Counted from the stretch's first letter, positions 1-7,738 are shown. The stretch: DNA of 10,593 nucleotides from Desulfobacterales bacterium (GCA_029940345.1 JAOZRC010000128.1:1-10593), one strand, 5' to 3'. Translations and numbers: made by a program. Notes: generated by a model not told the origin, from the sequence alone.

Positions 1-64
1 CCGCGTTACATTAGTGTCCCAGCTTGTGTTAGTAGCCCAAAATCGAATCAGTATATTAATAAAA

Positions 65-1159
65 ATGAATCAACATTTTTTAAAAGGAAAACGTATTTTA
101 GTCACCGGTGCTTGTGGCACGGTTGGGTCAAAAATACTAGATTTGCTGCTAGACAATGGCTATGAACCTGATGAAGTCGTGGGTTTGGATAACAACGAAA
201 GCGGCCTTTTTTTTCTTGAACAACAGTATTTAAATAAGCAGGCCAGCTTTTTTTTGGCTGATATTCGGGATCGGGATAAGTTACGGCGCAAAATGCAGGG
301 CATTGATGTGGTTTTTCATACCGCCGCTTTTAAACATGTGGTGTTATGCGAAAGATCACCTTTTGAAGCCGTGCAAACCAATATCAACGGTGTTCAGAAT
401 GTCATTTACGCTGCGTATGAAAATAAGGTTGAAAAGGTTATTTTTACCAGTTCAGATAAGGCCGTCAACCCGACCAATGTGATGGGGACTTCCAAACTCA
501 TGGGTGAAAGGTTGATGACTGCCGCCAATAGCAACCAACATGATGATGGGCCGATATTCACGTCCACCCGTTTTGGCAATGTTTTAGGCTCAAGCGGTTC
601 GGTAGTGCCGATATTCCATAAACAAATTGCCAAAGGCGGACCGGTCACGTTAACCCAGGCGGATATGACGCGATTTGTGATGAGCATCGGACAGGCCGTA
701 CGGTTGGTTGTGGATTCCGCCAACCTTGCTCAGGGCGGTGATGTTTTTATTACCAAAATGCCGGTTATCCGCATCAAGGATTTGGCCGATATCATGATTG
801 CCGCATTGGCACCTGTTTATGGACACAGACCTGAGGCTATCGAAATCACCGAAATCGGTGTCAAACCGGGGGAGAAGCTTTACGAAGAGTTGATGAACCA
901 CGAAGAGATGCGACGCGCGGTGGAATTGCCCCGATATTTCTCAATTTTGCCGGCTTTCAGAGGGCTTTACAAAGATATCCCCTACAATTATCCTGATATT
1001 CTTTCCACAACAGTCACCAAACCTTACAATTCTTCTTATGAAAAACCGATGAGCAAGAAAGCGTTAGCTGATTTTTTGAAGGAAAATGATCTGACGTCGC
1101 CTTCCGATTTTTCAAGAACGCATCCTGATAAGAGATATTGGCCCGGAGATAAGGAGTGA
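65..1159 (+). CDS. UDP-GlcNAc 4,6-dehydratase-like polysaccharide biosynthesis protein (CapD/WbpM/PglF type, soluble short form)
   Basis: A cytoplasmic NAD(P)-dependent extended SDR enzyme that probably converts UDP-GlcNAc to the 4-keto-6-deoxy sugar, the precursor of QuiNAc, FucNAc or bacillosamine-type residues. Numbered from the ATG at 65, the 364-residue protein has the Rossmann motif GACGTVG (residues 15-21), AAFKHV (88-93), the signature SSDKAVNPTNVMGTSK (129-144), RFGNVLGSSGSVVP (169-182), LTQADMTRFVM (196-206) and PGEKLYEELM near the C-terminus. These are hallmarks of the Polysacc_synt_2 family. Asp131 and Lys132 match the catalytic DK pair, and Met140 stands where classical SDRs and FlaA1/PseB have Tyr. 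That replacement is known for the configuration-retaining WbpM/PglF branch. The N-terminal membrane domain of long CapD/WbpM proteins is absent. The frame is also open upstream through a GTG at 14, but the ATG starts just before the conserved Rossmann strand, so I prefer it. No clear Shine-Dalgarno is visible. Family confident; exact sugar product inferred. Confidence 0.9.
   Translation: MNQHFLKGKRILVTGACGTVGSKILDLLLDNGYEPDEVVGLDNNESGLFFLEQQYLNKQASFFLADIRDRDKLRRKMQGIDVVFHTAAFKHVVLCERSPFEAVQTNINGVQNVIYAAYENKVEKVIFTSSDKAVNPTNVMGTSKLMGERLMTAANSNQHDDGPIFTSTRFGNVLGSSGSVVPIFHKQIAKGGPVTLTQADMTRFVMSIGQAVRLVVDSANLAQGGDVFITKMPVIRIKDLADIMIAALAPVYGHRPEAIEITEIGVKPGEKLYEELMNHEEMRRAVELPRYFSILPAFRGLYKDIPYNYPDILSTTVTKPYNSSYEKPMSKKALADFLKENDLTSPSDFSRTHPDKRYWPGDKE
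1151..1156 (+). promoter_or_regulatory. Strong Shine-Dalgarno AAGGAG for the sulfoquinovose synthase gene
   Basis: AAGGAG lies 7 nt before the ATG at 1164 and overlaps the last codons of the upstream dehydratase gene (stop at 1157-1159). It fixes the start of the second gene and suggests the two are translated from one mRNA. Confidence 0.75.
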
Positions 1160-1163
1160 TCAC

Positions 1164-2348
1164 ATGCATGTATTAATCCTGGGAGGTGATGGCTATTTAG
1201 GCTGGCCCACTGCCATGTTTTTTTCAAAACATGGCTATGATGTCACGGTGGCAGATAATTACTTCCGCAGGCATGCCTGTACCGAGTTGGATGTTGGGAT
1301 GCTTTATGCCGTGCCGACATTACCTGAAAGAGCGCAGGTATGGTATGAACATACAGGGCGGGAAATAAAAGTGGTGGTCGGTGACTTGCAATATCCCGAA
1401 GTGATGCGTTCCCTCTTCAATGGCCAAATAGAATATTCTTATGCTATAAATAAGAAATATACCGGTGTTCCTGAAACCGTCGTCCACTATGCGGAACAGC
1501 CCTCAGCGCCTTATTCTCTGATTAACTATAAATACGCCAATATTACGCTGGCGAATAATCTCCTGGTAACTAATAATCTGATGTTTGCAGTACGGGATTT
1601 TGCCAGGGACGCCCATATCATCAAACTCGGCACCATGGGAGAATACGGCACACCCGCCATTGATATTGAGGAAGGATGGATCGACATTGAACACAAAGGG
1701 CGCCGAGACAGGTTTCTTTTCCCTCGCCAGGCCGGTTCCTTATATCACACAACCAAAATTATGGACACCGATCTGTTGTGGTTTGGCGTTCGGATGTGGG
1801 ACCTGCGCGTCACAGATTTGATGCAAGGGCCGGTTTATGGGATAAAAACAGGGGAAACCGGTCTTGATGAACGTTTGAAGACGATTTTCAATTATGATGA
1901 AATCTTTGGCACGATTATTAACCGTTTTATTGTGCAGGCTATCGTTGATTATCCTTTAACCGTTTATGGCAAGGGAGGGCAGACACGCGGCTACCTTAAT
2001 ATTAATGATACATTGCAATGTGTGCATCAAGCGGCTGAGAATTCGGCAGAAAAGGGTGAGTTAAGGATTTTTAACCAGATTATGGAAACGTTTAGTGTCA
2101 ATGAATTGGCGGAAATGACCCGGCGCGTTGGTGAAAAACGCGGTTATAAGGTAAAAATCAAACATCTTGAAAATCCGCGCAAGGAAGCCGAAGATCATTA
2201 TTACAATCCCACTTATCAAGGGCTGATCGACTTAGGCGTCAAACCTCATTATCTCACAGATACAGTCATGCAGGAGATGTTTGAAGTCGTCGAACAATAT
2301 AAGAGTAATATTCGAAAAGATGTTATTTTTCGTGGTGTGAAATGGTGA
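1164..2348 (+). CDS. sqdB: UDP-sulfoquinovose synthase (SQD1/SqdB/Agl3 family)
   Basis: This enzyme probably makes UDP-sulfoquinovose from UDP-glucose and sulfite through an NAD-dependent 4-keto-5,6-ene intermediate. The 394-residue length is normal for the family. The sequence shows GGDGYLG (residues 7-13), SAPYS after VVHYAEQ (106-118), KLGTMGEYGTPAIDIEEG (154-171), the catalytic pair Y194-HTT-K198 with Thr157, DLMQGPVYG, GKGGQTRGYLNINDTLQCV, and FNQIMETFSVNEL. Every one of these blocks matches what I know of plant SQD1 and bacterial SqdB, and the His after the catalytic Tyr, as in SQD1, is kept. About ten extra residues around 90-105 (YSYAINKKYTG) seem to be an insertion compared with SQD1, and the position before SAPYS is Pro where I recall Arg in the plant enzyme. 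No SQDG glycosyltransferase (sqdX/sqdD) is nearby. The neighbours are polysaccharide genes, so the product is more likely used in a surface glycan than in the sulfolipid, though that is inference. Confidence 0.9.
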   Translation: MHVLILGGDGYLGWPTAMFFSKHGYDVTVADNYFRRHACTELDVGMLYAVPTLPERAQVWYEHTGREIKVVVGDLQYPEVMRSLFNGQIEYSYAINKKYTGVPETVVHYAEQPSAPYSLINYKYANITLANNLLVTNNLMFAVRDFARDAHIIKLGTMGEYGTPAIDIEEGWIDIEHKGRRDRFLFPRQAGSLYHTTKIMDTDLLWFGVRMWDLRVTDLMQGPVYGIKTGETGLDERLKTIFNYDEIFGTIINRFIVQAIVDYPLTVYGKGGQTRGYLNINDTLQCVHQAAENSAEKGELRIFNQIMETFSVNELAEMTRRVGEKRGYKVKIKHLENPRKEAEDHYYNPTYQGLIDLGVKPHYLTDTVMQEMFEVVEQYKSNIRKDVIFRGVKW

Positions 2349-3343
2349 GAAACTGGCTCATCACAGGCGGCTGTGGGTTTATCGGACGAAATTTGATTTT
2401 AAATCTTATTCGAAGCGATGAATTTTATATCCGAATTATTGATAATCTTTCACAAGGAACGCGACAAGACCTTGCCCAGGTTTGCAAATTTAATGAACCC
2501 GATGCTTCTGATTTAAATTGTCTCGGGGATTTAAATTGCCTCCTGGCAGGCAGGGTCGATCTGATAGTCAGAGACATTCTTGATGCGGAACTGGCGATTC
2601 AAGCTTCTGCCAATATTGATGTTATTGTACACCTGGCTGCCAACACCGGTGTTTTCCCATCGGTCGAAGACCCGCGCTCAGACTGTATGACGAATGTCAT
2701 CGGAACGCTGAATTATCTTGAAGCGGCCCGCCAGCAGGGCGTTAAACGCTTTGTGTTTGCATCAAGCAGCGCCCCGGTAGGAGAATGCCAACCGCCGATT
2801 CATGAAGCACTGGCCCCACACCCTTTTTCACCTTATGGCGCTAGCAAACTTGCCGGTGAAGGATACTGCTCGGCTTATTTTCGGACATTCGGAATAGAAA
2901 CCGTGGCCCTGCGCTTTGGCAATGTATATGGTCCGCTTTCTGACCATAAAGAGAGTGTTGTGGCGAAATTCATCAAACAGATTAACGATGGCAAGGATTT
3001 GGAAATCTATGGCGACGGAACGCAATCCAGGGATTTTATCTATATTGATGATTTGATCAATGCGATCCGTCTGGCCGCCAATGCCTCTGATTGCGGTGGA
3101 GAGATATTTCAAATTGCAACCAACAGGGAAACCGCGGTTTCAGAATTGGCATCTGAATTATTGATAATGAGTAATAATGTCAATATAAAACAAGATATTA
3201 AAATTACGAATAGCGATTCTCGTCCCGGCGATGTGAAGTGCAGCTATGCGGATATTTCTAAGGCTAAGCGCATGTTAAACTGGCGGCCGAAGGTATCTCT
3301 GGATGAAGGGCTGGAAAAAACTGTTGAATGGTTTGGGAAATAA
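2342..3343 (+). CDS. NAD-dependent nucleotide-sugar epimerase/dehydratase (GalE/WbpP-like)
   Basis: An extended SDR enzyme of 333 residues, most like UDP-sugar 4-epimerases. It has TGGCGFIG (8-15), VIVHLAANTGV (94-104), a serine-rich ASSSAPVGE (140-148), the catalytic pair Y165-GAS-K169, ALRFGNVYGP (189-198), and GDGTQSRDFIYIDDL, the usual substrate-domain motif. It probably interconverts UDP-Glc/GlcNAc with UDP-Gal/GalNAc or a related pair; the substrate cannot be fixed by eye. Its ATG lies inside the stop region of the sulfoquinovose synthase gene (7-nt overlap, ATGGTGA), so the two are translationally coupled. It is the last gene of the + strand run. A loop after residue 50 is longer than usual and contains a small tandem duplication (2510-2545). 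Confidence 0.88.
   Translation: MVRNWLITGGCGFIGRNLILNLIRSDEFYIRIIDNLSQGTRQDLAQVCKFNEPDASDLNCLGDLNCLLAGRVDLIVRDILDAELAIQASANIDVIVHLAANTGVFPSVEDPRSDCMTNVIGTLNYLEAARQQGVKRFVFASSSAPVGECQPPIHEALAPHPFSPYGASKLAGEGYCSAYFRTFGIETVALRFGNVYGPLSDHKESVVAKFIKQINDGKDLEIYGDGTQSRDFIYIDDLINAIRLAANASDCGGEIFQIATNRETAVSELASELLIMSNNVNIKQDIKITNSDSRPGDVKCSYADISKAKRMLNWRPKVSLDEGLEKTVEWFGK
2510..2545 (+). repeat. 18-bp imperfect tandem duplication inside the epimerase gene
   Basis: Two adjacent 18-bp units starting GATTTAAATTG (2510-2527 and 2528-2545) match at 15 of 18 positions and encode DLNCLG then DLNCLL. The length is a multiple of three, so the frame is kept. It lies in a loop between the first Rossmann strands, away from catalytic motifs. 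Confidence 0.7.
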
Positions 3344-3442
3344 TGCCATTGGGAAATCAGATCGGAATGGCCAGACCGCTAATTTCTGAGAAACTATATC
3401 ATGAATGAAACTTAAGAATCGGATATGAAATAATTTTTCGCA

Positions 3443-4903
3443 TTAGGAGTGCGAGCTTCCATCGCTCGCGATAGGCTTAGTCTTAAGAATAAAGAGCAAC
3501 GAGTGAATTAGGGCGACAGAAATGATACATACGGCTTTAAGCCAACTGACGCTCACATCTTCCCAGGTCATCCATGATGCGATCAGCACGATGCCAAATC
3601 CGAATAACCAGCCGCCAATAAGCAGCTTGGGTCTTGCAAAGCGATAATCACGGGCGACATATATCAGAAGAAATAATAGATTGATGCTATTAATGACCAG
3701 GCTGCCAACTCCAACCCCTTGTATATCCGAACGGACCGCTATAGCGTAATAAGCGATTCCCAGGAAAATGAGATGGAGGGATGCTTCTTTCCAAAAAAAC
3801 AGCCTTATGCGAGCGAAAGCAATAAGGGTCATACCGAAACACCAGCTTGTTGTTCGCAGATAATCCCCAATCAGCAACCAGCGCATGATTTCAAGAGACG
3901 GCATAAAATCTTCGGCATAAAGAAGACGGATGATCAACGGTTTAACTGCAATAACCGTCGCTACGAGTGGCGTCATTATGATAATATTTAAGCGCACCAT
4001 ATTTTCAATGAGCGTTACTTTGTCCGGACTGTTCCGCAGGCGTGTCAAAGATGGTAAATAGTAAGCGCTGAAGGAACCCAGCATCAAGGTGACATATTGC
4101 ATACTGACCGACCAGGCTGCGCCAAAAATCCCCGCTGCTTCCAAACCGCCATGCTGAACGACAAGCGAACGCACGATAAGCAGGCTTCCGGAAGCTATAA
4201 AATTAAGGATTAGCATCATACCGGCGAATGCAAAAAAAGCTTTTAAATCTGCCAGACGAGCGCCCAATCTGAAACCCATGGCAATAAGCTTAATCCAACC
4301 GGCTTTAAAGCAAAAGATAAATGCCATGCTGGCGCCCGCTCCCATGCTCAGAGACAATAAAAAAGCAAACGCAAGAGGATGGCCCTCAGATACGGACAAT
4401 GCGGTTGGATAGGCCAAAAGCATTAAAATACCGGCGCAAATCACTTGGACAAAAGCCATACGGCCGATCGCTCGCAATCCGTTTAAAAGGCTGTTAAAAT
4501 AAGTCATCGTGACGGTAAAGACCAAGGGGACGGCTAACCATCGAATCAGGCTCGTAAAAGAGGCGTCTGAAGTATGAAAAAGCCGGTTTGCAATCAGAGG
4601 CGCCGAAGCGATCAGGAATAAAGCCGTCAACAGCACACCAAAGGCCATCACCCAAAAAACGGTGATTAAGTAAGTGCTGCGCGCTTCTTCCTGACGGCTG
4701 GCCACGCCCTGAACAATGGCTGTCTGGCCGCCAAAGGCGGCTATCGCGCTACTCGTATGAAGAATCTGCTGAAGCATCGAAAAGAGGCCCACACCATAGG
4801 GGCCAAGTACGGATGCAAAAATTTTTATGGATATGATAGTCAGACAGAGAGATGCAACGCGGGCACTGCCTGTTTTAATCATCGCTTGGATCAGTTTTTG
4901 CAT
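3443..4903 (-). CDS. wzx: Wzx-like polysaccharide flippase (MOP/PST superfamily)
   Basis: An inner-membrane protein of 486 residues with roughly 12-14 hydrophobic segments throughout. It belongs to the polysaccharide transporter branch of the MOP superfamily that flips undecaprenyl-linked oligosaccharides to the periplasm. The N-terminus (IKTGSARVASLCLTIISIKI, then VLGPYGVGLFSMLQQI and GGQTAIVQG) is the typical opening of these flippases: a short basic stretch, TM1, a GPxGxG-like loop and TM2. Length and the lack of any soluble domain fit. It is the last gene of the - strand run, 39 nt after the sulfotransferase gene, and ends convergently 99 nt from the epimerase gene. No strong Shine-Dalgarno is visible before its ATG. 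By eye, parts of it are much richer in GC than the sulfotransferase gene, so the cluster may be a mosaic. Family confident; the transported glycan is unknown. Confidence 0.88.
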   Translation of the reverse strand: MQKLIQAMIKTGSARVASLCLTIISIKIFASVLGPYGVGLFSMLQQILHTSSAIAAFGGQTAIVQGVASRQEEARSTYLITVFWVMAFGVLLTALFLIASAPLIANRLFHTSDASFTSLIRWLAVPLVFTVTMTYFNSLLNGLRAIGRMAFVQVICAGILMLLAYPTALSVSEGHPLAFAFLLSLSMGAGASMAFIFCFKAGWIKLIAMGFRLGARLADLKAFFAFAGMMLILNFIASGSLLIVRSLVVQHGGLEAAGIFGAAWSVSMQYVTLMLGSFSAYYLPSLTRLRNSPDKVTLIENMVRLNIIIMTPLVATVIAVKPLIIRLLYAEDFMPSLEIMRWLLIGDYLRTTSWCFGMTLIAFARIRLFFWKEASLHLIFLGIAYYAIAVRSDIQGVGVGSLVINSINLLFLLIYVARDYRFARPKLLIGGWLFGFGIVLIASWMTWEDVSVSWLKAVCIISVALIHSLLFILKTKPIASDGSSHS

Positions 4904-4942
4904 ATAATTACGTGCCGGAGTTCAAGTGTTCAGGTAAAACCA

Positions 4943-5857
4943 TCAAATGAAATCGTTCCATTCGCTAAATAACTTGCCGGTCAGTTGCTTTAGAAGGTTT
5001 ACATCTTCGTCATATTTGATACGTAACCAGTTTCTATCCGTATTGCTTATCGGAGAGTAGCGATGGCCTTTACGCTTCTTATACATATTTGCAAACCCGT
5101 GCCGTGCTTTTTTCAGGTTTTCTCTTAAAAATTGTGGTAAAAGGTGATAATACAATGCACCGATCACTGGCATATTCAAAATTGAACCGTATCTCAGAAC
5201 ATTGTATACATCAGGATTTTTCAACAATAGGGTTTGGTTTAACATTTTGGGGGTGCTGATTTGGTAATTGGGAAGTCCCAAAAATTGAAAACATCGGTTC
5301 ATCACTGCGATATTGTTTTTAAATAAAGATTCGGTAGTTAAAATAAGGATGCTCTTTGAGTTAAAAACACGGTAGTAATTCTTGAGCCATTTCCCATAAC
5401 AGCCACATTGAAAATAGTATTTATAACCGATGCCTGCCATATTTCCGAAAACAGGCTCCTGGTTCTGATCGTTTTTCACGGCGTTCCGAAAGCTGTTATT
5501 TTCAAATCCCTCTGACCAGAGCCAATTGTAATGTGAATAGATTCGATCAATCGGATTGCGCAGGATAAATATAAATTTAGGCTCGCTGGTATGATGTCTG
5601 ATGCGTTTGATCACATCGGGGAAAACCATATACCCGGTGCTGGATTCACCCCGGTATTTCAAGATATTATTCTGATCAAACAAATCCAGATATTGCTCCC
5701 AATGGCTGTTATAAGTGTCTTGACAGAAAAAATGCGGCTCTTTGATTTTGCTCATTGTAATTGCCGGATGCTGATCTAAATAGTGATGCAGACTGCTAGT
5801 GCCGGACTTTCCGGCTCCGGGGACGAAAAGATTCGGTTTGTTTTCACAGGCATTCAT
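4943..5857 (-). CDS. PAPS-dependent carbohydrate sulfotransferase
   Basis: A cytoplasmic sulfotransferase of 304 residues that would transfer sulfate from PAPS to a hydroxyl or amino group, most likely on a sugar. The 5'-phosphosulfate loop is GAGKSGTSSLHHYL (14-27) with Lys17. KEPHFF (39-44) and GESSTGYM (70-77) follow. The 3'-phosphate site is FIFILRNPIDRIYSHY (95-110) with Arg100 and Ser108. The C-terminal pattern LLKQLTGKLFSEW resembles heparan-sulfate-type sulfotransferases. The start ATG overlaps the methyltransferase stop by 4 nt (ATGA), which indicates coupling. The gene is AT-rich; a 60-bp sample at 5101-5160 is 35 % GC. No signal peptide is visible, so it acts before flipping by Wzx. 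Substrate unknown; the context argues for the lipid-linked glycan or a nucleotide sugar. Confidence 0.9.
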   Translation of the reverse strand: MNACENKPNLFVPGAGKSGTSSLHHYLDQHPAITMSKIKEPHFFCQDTYNSHWEQYLDLFDQNNILKYRGESSTGYMVFPDVIKRIRHHTSEPKFIFILRNPIDRIYSHYNWLWSEGFENNSFRNAVKNDQNQEPVFGNMAGIGYKYYFQCGCYGKWLKNYYRVFNSKSILILTTESLFKNNIAVMNRCFQFLGLPNYQISTPKMLNQTLLLKNPDVYNVLRYGSILNMPVIGALYYHLLPQFLRENLKKARHGFANMYKKRKGHRYSPISNTDRNWLRIKYDEDVNLLKQLTGKLFSEWNDFI

Positions 5858-6609
5858 ATCTGAAAATTTCTTTTTTTTAAATTCACATATATCTCGGCTC
5901 CCAAGTCAGGCATGTATTGAATCATATTGAAAAAACCATCCATAACGGCCTTATCGATTATCTTGTTTTCCATTAAGGCTTCCATCTGGGAGTGTGTAAA
6001 TGGCTTAATAAAATAGGTGCCTTTATCAATAATTGTGAAGCCATTCTTATTGCATGCCATGCTTAAAGTATTAAGGTCAAACGTGTGATACTGCTGCAAA
6101 CGGATTTGGGTGTCGGAACGCATATACGCTGAATTGATCAATCCGGATTCTAGCGCCAGCAAACGGTGAAAAGAATGGGCGTTGGGAACATTGATATGAA
6201 CTGTTGATTTCGAATCGGCGATAGCATTCACTACCATTAAAAAATAATCCGGGTCTTCAATTTCATGTAACAAAGAACTCAATAGGATCAGATCGAACCC
6301 CTTGTCTTGAAGACCATTCACATGGTTTTCCAAAAATCCGTTAATAAGTGTAACCTTATTTTGTACATTAACTTTATGCATTAGCTTACTGGCATTCTTA
6401 ATAAAAGCAAGGGAAGGTTCAATTAGCGTCAGATGTTCAAAATTGATGTTTGATGTAAAAATCGGATCTAGCCCACATCCGATTTCAAGAATTCGCTTAT
6501 GGGGATAACAAAGCACTTTTTCCTTTAACATCCTCTTCCTGTAGCGCACCATCTCTTTTTCAAATGGCAATTTATTATACTCGGCACCGTATTGATTAAT
6601 ATCACGCAT
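5854..6609 (-). CDS. Class I SAM-dependent methyltransferase
   Basis: A soluble protein of 251 residues with a Rossmann-type methyltransferase core. Motif I is ILEIGCGLDP (40-49), the acidic end of strand 2 is LIEPS (62-66), and the post-core strand 4 is FDLILLSSLLHEIEDPDYF (105-123). It resembles the Methyltransf_11/23 group that occurs in LPS and capsule clusters. The N-terminal YNKLPFEKEMVRYRKRML is a helical cap. The likely role is O- or N-methylation of a sugar or its acyl substituent; the substrate cannot be told from sequence. It overlaps the downstream sulfotransferase by 4 nt. Upstream, 193 nt separate it from the acyltransferase gene, of which 155 nt are an inserted element plus one copy of its duplication, leaving an original gap of about 38 nt. 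So all four - strand genes were probably one operon. Confidence 0.85.
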   Translation of the reverse strand: MRDINQYGAEYNKLPFEKEMVRYRKRMLKEKVLCYPHKRILEIGCGLDPIFTSNINFEHLTLIEPSLAFIKNASKLMHKVNVQNKVTLINGFLENHVNGLQDKGFDLILLSSLLHEIEDPDYFLMVVNAIADSKSTVHINVPNAHSFHRLLALESGLINSAYMRSDTQIRLQQYHTFDLNTLSMACNKNGFTIIDKGTYFIKPFTHSQMEALMENKIIDKAVMDGFFNMIQYMPDLGAEIYVNLKKRNFQI

Positions 6610-6642
6610 AGCAAATCTGCTTTTTGTTTAGCTTCAGTTCAG

Positions 6643-6650
6643 TGATTTTA
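6643..6650. repeat. Target-site duplication TGATTTTA, left copy
   Basis: Perfect 8-bp copy directly abutting the left terminal inverted repeat; the partner copy is at 6798-6805. Confidence 0.85.
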
Positions 6651-6797
6651 GGGCTTGATCATAATTTCGGTCATTTGCCAGATTGTAACGCATTCTTTTA
6701 GACTGCGTCATCACTCCGCGACTCCTGCCTGCGCAATCTGAGAGAATGCGGTACATTGCAAACAAAATTCAAAATGGCCGAAACGATGATCAAGCCC
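6651..6797. mobile_element. MITE-like palindromic element, 147 bp, with 8-bp target-site duplication
   Basis: The ends are GGGCTTGATCAT and its exact reverse complement ATGATCAAGCCC. The arms continue inward: TTTCGG(T/C)CATT, a 9-nt asymmetric bulge, then GTA(A/C)CGCATTCT with a T(T/C)AGA(C/T)TGCG tail, closing on a 24-nt loop at 6708-6731. Most mismatches are G-U compatible, so a transcript would fold into one long hairpin. The element is flanked directly by the perfect 8-bp repeat TGATTTTA (6643-6650 and 6798-6805). It has no coding capacity. Terminal inverted repeats plus a target duplication identify a non-autonomous transposable element. An 8-bp duplication occurs in several IS families, so I do not assign one. 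Confidence 0.88.
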
Positions 6798-6805
6798 TGA
6801 TTTTA
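6798..6805. repeat. Target-site duplication TGATTTTA, right copy, carrying the acyltransferase stop codon
   Basis: Perfect 8-bp copy abutting the right terminal repeat. Read on the - strand it is TAAAATCA, and its first three bases are the stop codon of the FemAB-like gene. The insertion therefore left that protein intact. Confidence 0.85.
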
Positions 6806-7738
6806 TAGTGAAAGTTCATAGAAGTCATGCGCGATCGTTCTTGCTCCATAACTTTCTTTATTCATTATAACGCCGGTGTTCAAGTAAGTGCCGTCACGGC
6901 CGTTGGAAGTGCCAAAATCAAAATATTTTTTGCCCCTATAATCATTTTCAAGCAACTGGTTGACAAGTACATCCAGACCTCCATATTGTCTTCCATTTGC
7001 AGATGTCGCAATATATTGAACATGGGCGACGGTCGGATGCTCAAAAATAACCACACCGGCCAGTAATTCACTATCTAATGATGCGGTATATAGTTTGATG
7101 TTATCATTAAAACGCTCTGCAAGCAATTGTATTTCTTCTAACACATGCACCGGCCGTGTATCGTATTTTGTTTTTAGCAAGCGTTCCAACAAGTTCATAA
7201 ATGTATTAAAATCATTCGACCTTTGAATCTTTACACCCATCCGCCGCCCTTTATGCAGTGCCCTTTTCCTTCTATCACTTAATAACCGTTTTTGAGAAGG
7301 ATGTAAACACAGGGAAACATCCCTTCGAATCAAGCGTGCGCCAACCCGGAACAGGGCGCATTGGTCTTCTTCAGCCGGCATGATATGATAAATGTGGGGA
7401 ACTGCTTTGTAGACCAACCTATTGATTCCTGCTTTTTTCAGTTCGCTTACCATTTCATGCAAGAGAGTGAACATCAGCTCTATTTTAATACTTTTATCAG
7501 TTACCAGGCCGCCAAACGTCAAACCTGCGTGGCTTAACAGGGTGGCGCCTTCCCGGTTGGCGGGTAAAAGGGCAATCAATTTGTTTTTATTAAAAAACAG
7601 CAGGGAATAATCATTGAAGCGGTCGGCATGATATTCCATATAGCCCCGGTGAAAAAAGAACACGCCGTTTTTCGACCTGCTGATAAAATTGTTCCAAAGA
7701 TTAAAAAAAGAAGCGTTATAACGTACTATTTCGATCAC
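6803..7738 (-). CDS. FemAB/GNAT-like acyltransferase (Acetyltransf_6 type)
   Basis: A soluble protein of 311 residues without a signal peptide. The second half (about 150-300) fits the GNAT-fold Acetyltransf_6 domain found in FemAB-like proteins of polysaccharide loci: a basic helix (RRKRALHKGRRMGVKI), LLERLLKTKYDTRPVH, the strand pair LLAGVVIFEHPTVAHVQYIA, then GGLDVLVNQLLENDY, YFDFGTSNGRDGTYLNTGV and NKESYGAR. The expected role is acylation or aminoacylation of a sugar or lipid-linked glycan; the donor is unknown. The start is GTG, supported by AGGAG 6 nt upstream (7745-7749) and by the absence of an alternative in-frame ATG before the conserved fold. It is the first gene of the - strand run. 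Its stop codon sits in a transposon target duplication, and a 69-bp palindrome lies 37 nt upstream of the start. Confidence 0.8.
   Translation of the reverse strand: MIEIVRYNASFFNLWNNFISRSKNGVFFFHRGYMEYHADRFNDYSLLFFNKNKLIALLPANREGATLLSHAGLTFGGLVTDKSIKIELMFTLLHEMVSELKKAGINRLVYKAVPHIYHIMPAEEDQCALFRVGARLIRRDVSLCLHPSQKRLLSDRRKRALHKGRRMGVKIQRSNDFNTFMNLLERLLKTKYDTRPVHVLEEIQLLAERFNDNIKLYTASLDSELLAGVVIFEHPTVAHVQYIATSANGRQYGGLDVLVNQLLENDYRGKKYFDFGTSNGRDGTYLNTGVIMNKESYGARTIAHDFYELSL

Noticed and set aside
14..64. GTG at 14 as the start of the dehydratase gene
   Set aside because: It adds 17 residues without family similarity, and the frame is simply open to the window edge. The ATG at 65 lies right before the conserved Rossmann strand.
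3451..3469. GCGAGC/GCTCGC hairpin as terminator between the convergent operons
   Set aside because: It lies inside the flippase coding end, its stem is only 6 bp, and no U-run follows on either strand.
6651..6797. CRISPR or structured ncRNA interpretation of the palindromic stretch
   Set aside because: There is no repeat-spacer periodicity, and flanking 8-bp duplications with terminal inverted repeats are explained by transposition.
6651..6797. Assigning the MITE-like element to a named IS family
   Set aside because: 8-bp duplications occur in several families, and the terminal sequence alone, without a search, does not decide.
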